DNA of 64,000 bases from Flavobacterium fragile (GTDB lineage: Bacteria > Bacteroidota > Bacteroidia > Flavobacteriales > Flavobacteriaceae), in NCBI RefSeq assembly GCF_023634865.1, contig NZ_JAMLJN010000002.1, positions 310,001-374,000 on the forward strand. Reading direction: 5' to 3'. Made by a program: the position numbers and the translations under genes. Below the pieces are notes generated by a model that was not told the origin of the DNA, did not search any database, and saw only the letters and a program-made list of their open reading frames with translations. Each line of letters begins with the position of its first letter. Within the stretch, counting starts at the first letter, position 1. Shown piece after piece: positions 57,797-64,000 of this stretch.

Positions 57797-59728
57797 ATGA
57801 AGAAAATTATTTTACTATTTCAATTATTAGCATTTGTCTGTGAAGGTGTTGCTCAAAATAACATTGCTGATTTTGAAAACATGGTGGAAGCCGAAATGAA
57901 ATCAGCTTCTTCCATACAAAATTTTAGAGTTAATCCCAATACGGCAAATTATGATATTACTTATCATGAATTACGTTTTACAGTAGATCCTAACAACACA
58001 GTGCCATACATAATTGGCAATGTAAAAACTACCTTTACCGCTTTGGCAAATCTAAATGTTGTGACTTTTGATATGGCAACTGCTTTAGTGGTGAGTTCGG
58101 TAACAATGAATAGCACTAATCTTACTTTTAATCAAAGTAATTATGAATTAAATATTAATTTACCATCGACTTTAACAAGCGGAAATAGCGCTACTATTGA
58201 AATTATTTACGCAGGTTCTCCCCCTCAAGCAGAAGGCGCTTTTACAAGAAGTACACATAACGGAACTCCAATTATTTATACGCTATCCGAACCTTTTGGC
58301 GCTCGAGATTGGTGGCCTTGCAAACAAGATTTGAATGACAAAATCAATAGTTTTGATATTTACATCACTTGTCCTGATGCTTACATTGGCGTTTCCAACG
58401 GATTATTACAAAGTTCTGTTACTTCTGGAGGAAACACAACCCGTCATTATCGACACAATTATCCGATTCCAGCCTATTTAATTTCGCTAAATGTTACAAA
58501 TTATGTTACGTATAACATTCAAGCGGGTTTAGGAACGGTTGCAAGTCCTTTTTTTCCAGTAAATAATTACTTGTATCCGGAAAGTAATACAACTGCCACT
58601 CGAAGCGCTATTGATGTAACGGTGCCGATTATGAATGTATTTGAGCAGAAATTCGGATCTTATCCTTATCGAAATGAACAATATGGTCATGTTCAATTTG
58701 GTTGGCCAGGCGGAATGGAGCATGCAACTATCTCTTCAATGAATAGTTGGAGTAGAAGTTTAATCGCTCATGAATTAGGTCATCAATGGTTTGGAAATAA
58801 AGTAACTTGTGGTTCTTGGAAAGATATTTGGTTAAACGAAGGGTTAACAGAGTATGCTGCAGGAATTGTAGTGGAAGAATTAGATGGACAAAATGATTTC
58901 ATAATTTGGAAAAATAACAAGATTACAAACATAACTTCTCAAACAGGAGGTGCATTGTATTTAACAGATTCTGAGGCATTAGATGTGAATAGAATTTTTA
59001 GCAGTCGTTTGTCTTACAATAAAGGATCAATGGTGACTCACATGTTGCGTTGGGTTATGGGAGATGCTAATTTTTTTATAGCTTTACGAAATTATTTAAA
59101 TGATACGAACTTAGCCTATGCCTATGCACAAACAAATGATCTAAAAGGGCATTTAGAATTGGTTCACGGAAGTAGTTTAGATGAGTTTTTTAATGATTGG
59201 GTATATATGCAAGGCTATCCAATTTATACTGTTAATGTACAAACATTAGGTTCTGGACAAGCCCGAATTATAATTAATCAAACTCAATCTCATCCAAGTG
59301 TTTCCTACTTCGAAATGCCTTTGGAAATTAGGCTAACAGGGGCTGGAGGAGCAACTCATGATGTAGTAGTTAATAATACGTTTAACGGACAACAATTTAC
59401 AGTTTCAGTTCCGTTTTTAGTGACGGGAGTAATTTTCGACCCGAATAAGCACATCATTTCAAGAAATAGTACAACAACACTTTCAAATGATAGTTTTGAA
59501 TTAGAAGAAGCGATTTCGATTTACCCAAATCCTACCAATGATGAATTACATATTATTATGCCAACAATTACAAAATTGGAAAAAGTTGAAATCTATAATA
59601 CGTTAGGCCAATTGTTAGCAACGCATCAAGTGGCAGATTTTAGAATCGATAATTTGAGTTCGGGAATGCATGTGATGAAAATCACCACTTCAGAAGGTGC
59701 AATTCATAAAAATTTTATAAAAAAATAG
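57797..59728 (+). CDS. Secreted M1 family aminopeptidase with type IX sorting domain
   Basis: This 643-residue secreted zinc peptidase has a signal peptide (MKKIILLFQLLAFVCEGVAQ). The M1 catalytic core includes PGGMEHATISS (the GxMEN equivalent, with His for Asn) and the zinc site HELGHQWFGNKVTCGSW, with the third ligand Glu in LNEGLTEY. The C-terminal 70 residues form a type IX secretion sorting domain (ISIYPNPTNDELHIIMP; VEIYNTLGQLLATHQV; SGMHVMKI). The protein is therefore probably exported through the type IX system to which the SprE-like protein belongs. I use the ATG at 57797; an in-frame TTG lies 21 bp upstream. Confidence 0.94.
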   Translation: MKKIILLFQLLAFVCEGVAQNNIADFENMVEAEMKSASSIQNFRVNPNTANYDITYHELRFTVDPNNTVPYIIGNVKTTFTALANLNVVTFDMATALVVSSVTMNSTNLTFNQSNYELNINLPSTLTSGNSATIEIIYAGSPPQAEGAFTRSTHNGTPIIYTLSEPFGARDWWPCKQDLNDKINSFDIYITCPDAYIGVSNGLLQSSVTSGGNTTRHYRHNYPIPAYLISLNVTNYVTYNIQAGLGTVASPFFPVNNYLYPESNTTATRSAIDVTVPIMNVFEQKFGSYPYRNEQYGHVQFGWPGGMEHATISSMNSWSRSLIAHELGHQWFGNKVTCGSWKDIWLNEGLTEYAAGIVVEELDGQNDFIIWKNNKITNITSQTGGALYLTDSEALDVNRIFSSRLSYNKGSMVTHMLRWVMGDANFFIALRNYLNDTNLAYAYAQTNDLKGHLELVHGSSLDEFFNDWVYMQGYPIYTVNVQTLGSGQARIIINQTQSHPSVSYFEMPLEIRLTGAGGATHDVVVNNTFNGQQFTVSVPFLVTGVIFDPNKHIISRNSTTTLSNDSFELEEAISIYPNPTNDELHIIMPTITKLEKVEIYNTLGQLLATHQVADFRIDNLSSGMHVMKITTSEGAIHKNFIKK

Positions 59729-59750
59729 TTCTAAAATAAAATAATGATGA

Positions 59751-59776
59751 AAAGTAAGGTGAAAACCTTACTTTTG
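59751..59776 (+). terminator. Terminator hairpin carrying the rseP -7 box
   Basis: AAAGTAAGGT (59751-59760), GAAA loop, ACCTTACTTT (59765-59774). The 3' arm contains TACTTTTG (59769-59776), a match to the -7 consensus TAnnTTTG, 22 bp before the rseP start. One element probably ends the M1 gene and starts rseP. Confidence 0.65.
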
Positions 59777-59798
59777 TCGTTTAAATAAATGCATAAAA

Positions 59799-61124
59799 AT
59801 GATTCAAGTAGCACAAATATTATTCATATTATCTGTTTTAGTAATCCTTCACGAATTTGGTCATTACATTACCGCAAGAATGTTCAAAGTACGAGTAGAA
59901 AAATTCTATTTGTTTATGGATGCTGGTTTCTCTTTAATTAAAAAGAAAATTGGTGAAACCGAATGGGGAATAGGATGGTTGCCATTGGGAGGTTATGTAA
60001 AACTTTCTGGGATGATTGATGAGAGCATGGATACTGAGCAGATGAATCAGGAACCACAGCCGTGGGAATTTCGATCAAAACCTGCTTGGCAACGTTTGAT
60101 TATTATGTTAGGTGGAATTATTGTAAATGTAATTCTGGCATGGTTAATTTTTACTATCATGTATGCCACTGTGGGTCAAAAATTTATTGCTACAGAAAAA
60201 ATTCAAGAAAATGGTTTAGCATTTGGAGAAGTTGGTCAAAAAGCTGGTTTTAGAAATGGAGATAAGATTTTAGCTGTTGATGGACAATTTCAACCTAGTT
60301 TCAACCGAATGACATTAGATGTTCTATTAGGTGATAAAGTGGAAGTGGAGCGTAATGGCCAAAAAGTAGATGTGATTTTAACCGACGAAATGAAAGGTGA
60401 AATCATCAGCAAAGAAGGTAAAGATTTTGTCGGACCACGTTTTTCAAATACCATAGTAGATTCTGTAATCCCAAAATCAGCAGCGGACGTTGCAGGTTTA
60501 AAAAAAGGGGATAGGATTAAAGCGTTAAATGGTAATGCTTTTACTTTTTATGATGAGTTTAAAGATTTAATTTCTAAGCACAAAAATGATAGTATTTCTT
60601 TGTCTGTTTTAAGAGGAACTGAAACTGTTGAATTAAAAGCTAAAGTTGATAAAGAAGGAAGATTAGGCTTTCTAAATAAAACATTAGATAAATTAGATTA
60701 TGAAGTAAATAATAAATTATCTTTTGGACAAGCTATTCCGGCTGCGGTTAATGAGTCTTGGGCTCTACTGGTTTATAATGTAAAACAATTCAAATTAATT
60801 TTACGACCAAAAACGGAAGCTTATAAGCATGTACAGAGTCCAATTGGAATTGCACGTCGTTTGCCAGACACTTGGAATTGGGAATTTATATGGAATTTCA
60901 CTGCTCTATTTTCTATTGGATTAGCCTTTATGAACTTGTTGCCAATTCCTGGTTTAGATGGTGGACATGCTTTATTTACAATTGCCGAAATGATTACAGG
61001 TAGAAAATTATCAGATAAAGTAGCGGGTTATGTTCAGACAGTTGGAATGATTATCTTGTTGACTTTAATGGCGTTAACTTTTGGAAAAGACATTTACCAA
61101 TTAGTAGTCGATAAACTTTTGTAA
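59799..61124 (+). CDS. rseP: Site-2 intramembrane protease RseP
   Basis: This 441-residue inner-membrane zinc protease cleaves anti-sigma factors and signal-peptide remnants. The active site is HEFGH (18-22), with the third ligand in NLLPIPGLDGGH (about 380-391). Two PDZ domains lie between helices 1 and 2, with AADVAGLKKGDRIKALNG as the clearest motif. The GGIIVNVILAWLIF helix and YVKLSGM membrane-reentrant loop are typical. Start and length fit. The promoter lies in the hairpin upstream. Two tRNA-Asn genes follow. Confidence 0.95.
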   Translation: MIQVAQILFILSVLVILHEFGHYITARMFKVRVEKFYLFMDAGFSLIKKKIGETEWGIGWLPLGGYVKLSGMIDESMDTEQMNQEPQPWEFRSKPAWQRLIIMLGGIIVNVILAWLIFTIMYATVGQKFIATEKIQENGLAFGEVGQKAGFRNGDKILAVDGQFQPSFNRMTLDVLLGDKVEVERNGQKVDVILTDEMKGEIISKEGKDFVGPRFSNTIVDSVIPKSAADVAGLKKGDRIKALNGNAFTFYDEFKDLISKHKNDSISLSVLRGTETVELKAKVDKEGRLGFLNKTLDKLDYEVNNKLSFGQAIPAAVNESWALLVYNVKQFKLILRPKTEAYKHVQSPIGIARRLPDTWNWEFIWNFTALFSIGLAFMNLLPIPGLDGGHALFTIAEMITGRKLSDKVAGYVQTVGMIILLTLMALTFGKDIYQLVVDKLL

Positions 61125-61141
61125 TTTTTTCAATAAAATAA

Positions 61142-61172
61142 TTTGCGATAATAAAAAATCAGTTTATATTTG
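61142..61172 (+). promoter_or_regulatory. Promoter of the tRNA-Asn pair
   Basis: TTTG (61142-61145), exactly 19 bp, then TATATTTG (61165-61172) is a perfect Bacteroidota consensus promoter. The predicted start near 61179 is about 18 bp before the first tRNA. Confidence 0.85.
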
Positions 61173-61196
61173 CACTCGCTAAAAAGATAAATATCT

Positions 61197-61270
61197 TCCT
61201 CCTTAGCTCAGTTGGTTAGAGCATCTGACTGTTAATCAGAGGGTCCTTGGTTCGAGCCCAAGAGGGGGAG
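61197..61270 (+). tRNA. tRNA-Asn (GTT), copy 1
   Basis: A 74-nt cloverleaf. The acceptor TCCTCCT pairs with AGGGGGA, followed by discriminator G. The anticodon loop CTGTTAA gives GTT, and the T arm is CTTGG-TTCGAGC-CCAAG. No CCA is encoded: the next bases are CAA. It is identical to the second copy 35 bp downstream. Confidence 0.97.
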
Positions 61271-61305
61271 CAACTTTTTAGCAAAACACAAACCTTTGAG
61301 GTGAT

Positions 61306-61379
61306 TCCTCCTTAGCTCAGTTGGTTAGAGCATCTGACTGTTAATCAGAGGGTCCTTGGTTCGAGCCCAAGAGGGGGAG
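61306..61379 (+). tRNA. tRNA-Asn (GTT), copy 2
   Basis: Identical in all 74 positions to the first copy, with no encoded CCA. The two probably share one transcript from the promoter at 61142-61172, ending at the terminator at 61386. Confidence 0.97.
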
Positions 61380-61385
61380 CAAAAA

Positions 61386-61418
61386 AAGTCTTTACACATT
61401 GTAAAGACTTTTTTTTAT
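61386..61418 (+). terminator. Terminator of the tRNA-Asn transcript
   Basis: AAGTCTTTACA (61386-61396), CAT loop, TGTAAAGACTT (61400-61410), then T8. Confidence 0.85.
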
Positions 61419-61545
61419 TTCTTTTACTTTACCAAACTTTTCAACTTAAAATTGATATTAGTTTGTTGTTAACGTATTTCTTTTATTATAGTTACATTTG
61501 ATTGTCTCTATCCTTTACTTTCGATATAATTCAATTAAAATAAGA

Positions 61546-61573
61546 AAAGCCTTTACAAATTTGTAAAGGCTTT
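61546..61573. terminator. Perfect 28-bp palindrome after nuoN
   Basis: AAAGCCTTTACAAA and TTTGTAAAGGCTTT form a perfect palindrome. It lies downstream of the nuoN stop (61599), with T-rich tails on both strands, so it is probably the nuo terminator. It resembles the tRNA terminator (CTTTACA..TGTAAAG). The 219-bp gap 61380-61598 otherwise holds nothing I can name. Confidence 0.7.
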
Positions 61574-61598
61574 ATTTTGATGCTTTATAAAAGTGTTA

Positions 61599-62972
61599 TT
61601 AAGCGCTTAGCAAGTTTAATATTGTATTTGGGAACACTCCTATTGCAATATTTAATATAATTGCTATTACCGCTGTAAAATAGTATACGAAAGGTGTTGC
61701 TGATGGTGTTTCAGCGGCATCTTTAGTATACATAGCAATTATTAGTTTGAAATAATAGCCTATACTAACTATTGAATTGATTACACCAGCTATTACAACA
61801 AATAAATAACCTGATTCGATTGTATTAGTAAATAAGCTAAATTTAGCAAAGAAACCTGAAAAAATAGGAATTCCAGCCATTGATAATAATGATGCTGTTA
61901 AAATCGCTGCCATCAATGGATTAGTTTTTCCTAAACCGTTAAAGTTTATGATGTCTTCGTTGTCTTTATTTTTGGTAACTAAAATAATTACTGCAAAAGC
62001 TGCGATTCCAGCAAGTGCATAAGCTGTTGTATAATATAACAATGTTCCAGCAGCAGAAGATAGACTTAATAAAGCCATTAGCATAAAACCTGCGTGTGAT
62101 ATACCAGAGAATGCTAACATTCTTTTTACGTTGTTTTGGCGTAAAGCCATTAGATTCCCAACTGACATTGTAAGTACTGAAATTACAACAATAATGTTTT
62201 CAAATATAGTAGGAATTGCAGGAACCATACCTTGTATTAATTTATATAGGGTTGCCATTGCAACTACTTTTGCTAAAGTACTCATTAAAGCAGTAGTTAT
62301 GCTAGGCGCACCTTCATAAACATCTGGTGCCCAGAAATGAAATGGAGCTGCCGCAATTTTGAAAAGCATACCTATGATTATTAAAGTAAGTCCAATTGGA
62401 AACCAAACTGGAATACCTGCTCCTTGTGAAAGTTGAAATATTTCATCGATATTGAAATAACCAGTAGCACCATAAATTAAACAGATTCCAAACAATATGA
62501 TTCCTGATGCAAAAGATCCTAAAAGGAAGTATTTCATTCCTGCTTCATTACTGTTTACTTCTAATCTTTTGCTTGCTGCTAGAATATATAATGAAATTGA
62601 TAGAACTTCGATTCCAATGAAAAACATTGCAAGATTGCCGAATGAAACCATTGCAACTGCTCCTGCTAGAAGGAAAATTTTGATAGCTACATAATCTGAT
62701 AATTTTGATTGGTGTTCTTTATAAAAATCACCACTTAACGCAATTAAGAAAATTGTTAAAACGATAAATAAACTTGAAAAACTCACTGAAAAACGGTTTA
62801 CAACAATCATATTGTTGTAGTGAGAACTCGGAATGTTAAATTCAGATATAGTTAATCCTAATATGGCTAAAAGCCCAATAATTGCTACTGGAATTAATAG
62901 TTTTCTTAGGTTAAAGATTTCAGCGATAAGGCAAAAAACACCTAAACCTGATATGGTTAATAATGTATTCAT
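61599..62972 (-). CDS. nuoN: NADH-quinone oxidoreductase subunit N
   Basis: This 457-residue antiporter-like membrane subunit of complex I has about 14 helices. Conserved features include the Glu in helix 5 (FIGIEVLSISLYILAA), the Lys of helix 7 (IGMLFKIAAAPFHFWAPDVY), and the Lys/His in LAKVVAMATLYKL. The AFSGISHAGFMLMALLSLS segment is typical. It is the last gene of the nuo operon: nuoM lies 9 bp upstream on the same strand, and a palindromic terminator follows. Confidence 0.96.
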   Translation of the reverse strand: MNTLLTISGLGVFCLIAEIFNLRKLLIPVAIIGLLAILGLTISEFNIPSSHYNNMIVVNRFSVSFSSLFIVLTIFLIALSGDFYKEHQSKLSDYVAIKIFLLAGAVAMVSFGNLAMFFIGIEVLSISLYILAASKRLEVNSNEAGMKYFLLGSFASGIILFGICLIYGATGYFNIDEIFQLSQGAGIPVWFPIGLTLIIIGMLFKIAAAPFHFWAPDVYEGAPSITTALMSTLAKVVAMATLYKLIQGMVPAIPTIFENIIVVISVLTMSVGNLMALRQNNVKRMLAFSGISHAGFMLMALLSLSSAAGTLLYYTTAYALAGIAAFAVIILVTKNKDNEDIINFNGLGKTNPLMAAILTASLLSMAGIPIFSGFFAKFSLFTNTIESGYLFVVIAGVINSIVSIGYYFKLIIAMYTKDAAETPSATPFVYYFTAVIAIILNIAIGVFPNTILNLLSA

Positions 62973-62981
62973 TTTTTGGTC

Positions 62982-64000
62982 TTATTTTAGACTGTTAATA
63001 GTTGAAAAAATTTCATTTAAACTCGGATGAACTAAATCAGTGATTGGTTTTGGATATAGTCCAAAAAATAATAAAAATGAAATAATTAGTACAAGTGTAA
63101 TCGTTTCATATATTGTTACTTCACTAAAAGAATTCGAATTAGTTTCACCAAGCATAACATTTTGGAACATTTTTAGCATGTAATATGCTCCTAGAATTAT
63201 GGTTAAACCACCAAGTATTACGAACCAAATATTAATTTGACTCAAGCTATATAAAACTGTAAACTCTCCAACAAAGTTATAAGTTCCGGGTAAACCTACA
63301 GAAGCTACTACAACAATAAGAAATAATGATGTGAATTTTGGCGCTTGTGATCTGATACCTCCTAATTCGCCTATTGCATAGGTGTTGTATCTTCTGTAAA
63401 TAATCTCAGCAGCAAAGAATAATCCAACAATTACAAATCCGTGAGCTATCATTTGATGAACAGCTCCATGTATTCCATCTATAGTTAACGTATAGCATCC
63501 AGCAGCTATTAATCCAACATGCGCTAAAGATGAATAGGCCAATAATCTTTTCAAATCTTTTTGACGAAGTGCTAAAATTGAACCATAGATGACACCTGCG
63601 ATACTTAAACCAACAAGTATTGGTAAGTATTCTTTTGCAGCTTGAGGTGCAATTGGTAATTGCCATCTAATTATGCTGTATAATCCCATTTTTAACATGA
63701 TACCTGATAAAAGCATCGTGCCAATTGTTGGTGCTTTTTGATATACATTAGCCTGCCAAGAATGAAAAGGAATGATAGGAATTTTTATGGCATAAGCTAA
63801 AAAGAAAGCAAGGAAAATCCATGTTTGTTCTTGGAAAGAAAGATTTAATTTGTATAGGTCTTGTAATAAAAAGCTTTCAGCTTTCGTATACAAATACGCA
63901 AAGGCAACTAGCATGAACAATGATCCTGCTAACGTGTAAATGAAAAACTTTAATACATCTTTCTTTCTTTCTTCAATATCACCATTACCCCATACTAATG
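62982..64000 (-). CDS. nuoM: NADH-quinone oxidoreductase subunit M (5' part outside window)
   Basis: This antiporter-like subunit of complex I runs off the window edge. The visible 338 codons stay open to the last base (reading LVWGNGDIEERKKDVLKFF just inside the edge), which is the region before helix 5 in NuoM. Conserved parts include AIKIPIIPFHSWQANVYQKA (proton-path Lys), LRQKDLKRLLAYSSLAHVGL and VHQMIAHGFVIVGLFF. The family is about 480-520 residues, so roughly 150 N-terminal residues lie outside. nuoN starts 9 bp after its stop. Confidence 0.95.
   Translation of the reverse strand, partial: LVWGNGDIEERKKDVLKFFIYTLAGSLFMLVAFAYLYTKAESFLLQDLYKLNLSFQEQTWIFLAFFLAYAIKIPIIPFHSWQANVYQKAPTIGTMLLSGIMLKMGLYSIIRWQLPIAPQAAKEYLPILVGLSIAGVIYGSILALRQKDLKRLLAYSSLAHVGLIAAGCYTLTIDGIHGAVHQMIAHGFVIVGLFFAAEIIYRRYNTYAIGELGGIRSQAPKFTSLFLIVVVASVGLPGTYNFVGEFTVLYSLSQINIWFVILGGLTIILGAYYMLKMFQNVMLGETNSNSFSEVTIYETITLVLIISFLLFFGLYPKPITDLVHPSLNEIFSTINSLK

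Noticed and set aside
61197..61379. The two tRNA copies as an attachment site or CRISPR-like repeat
   Set aside because: They are two complete identical tRNA-Asn genes with a shared promoter and terminator; there is no integrase gene or truncated third copy.

Overview
The window is chromosomal DNA of a flavobacterium (Bacteroidota, Flavobacteriaceae, most likely Flavobacterium or a close relative). This rests on the low GC content, -7 promoter boxes of the Bacteroidota type TAnnTTTG (a textbook TTTG-N19-TATATTTG precedes the tRNA genes), a SprE/PorW gliding and type IX secretion lipoprotein, a type IX C-terminal sorting domain on a secreted M1 peptidase, a fused OlsF-type aminolipid acyltransferase, a bacteroidete-style atpB with a long N-terminal extension, and many outer-membrane-type lipoproteins and TPR proteins. 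There is no rRNA, CRISPR array, prophage or recognisable insertion sequence.

Layout. 1-7.6 kb: end of a lycopene cyclase gene, then a metal-homeostasis block: DtxR-type regulator plus ZIP transporter (+ strand), and on the - strand feoAB, a FecA-like TonB receptor and a 42-residue FeoB-associated Cys-rich protein. Palindromic candidate operators lie at the promoters of the regulator, the receptor and feoA. 7.7-13.3 kb: Sco1 copper chaperone, M13 lipoprotein peptidase, and a four-gene - strand unit (DUF6265-like, zinc ribbon, SDR, DMT exporter). 13.5-14.8 kb: two tandem short SSB paralogues with duplicated leaders and an HRDC protein. 14.8-20.6 kb: - strand unit metG, unknown secreted protein, HAD, CAT-like acetyltransferase, HDAC-like deacylase. 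20.57-21.07 kb: a GxxExxY gene enclosed by 32-bp inverted repeats. 21.2-26.4 kb: LD-carboxypeptidase, YraN, ACT-like protein, SprE/PorW, bactofilin. 26.4-32.7 kb: ATP synthase operon (AtpZ-like, membrane protein, atpBEFH, an extra secreted-protein gene, atpAG; atpD and atpC are not here). 32.8-44.5 kb: an Imm26-like protein, DPP4-like peptidase, GNAT, flippase, dUTPase, nucleotidyltransferase, TPR, DUF4292 and EnvC-like genes, and a hydroxyacid dehydrogenase. 44.5-59.7 kb: OlsF, exonuclease III, OmpA lipoprotein, aldo/keto reductase, DUF4139 protein, MgtE, RsmA, DUF4286, TPR, SerS and M1 peptidase. 59.8-64 kb: RseP, two identical tRNA-Asn genes, nuoN and the 3' part of nuoM.

Most of the window is housekeeping, but small accessory insertions and repeats are scattered through it. 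The three strongest are: (i) a lipoprotein gene inserted behind a nucleotidyltransferase gene together with a synonymously diverged second copy of that gene's last 54 bp; (ii) the GxxExxY cassette between inverted repeats just upstream of metG; (iii) a dispersed ~40-bp imperfect palindrome found four times, each time 18-48 bp upstream of a start codon and in the same orientation as the gene (ssb, ssb, dut, DUF4286). Other points of interest are an extra gene inside the ATP synthase operon, repeat-derived peptides inside the SDR protein, and terminator hairpins that overlap promoters or gene ends. No intergenic gap exceeds 300 bp; the larger ones (13328-13605, 5012-5254, 57568-57796, 61380-61598, 925-1142) hold only promoters, repeats or terminators.
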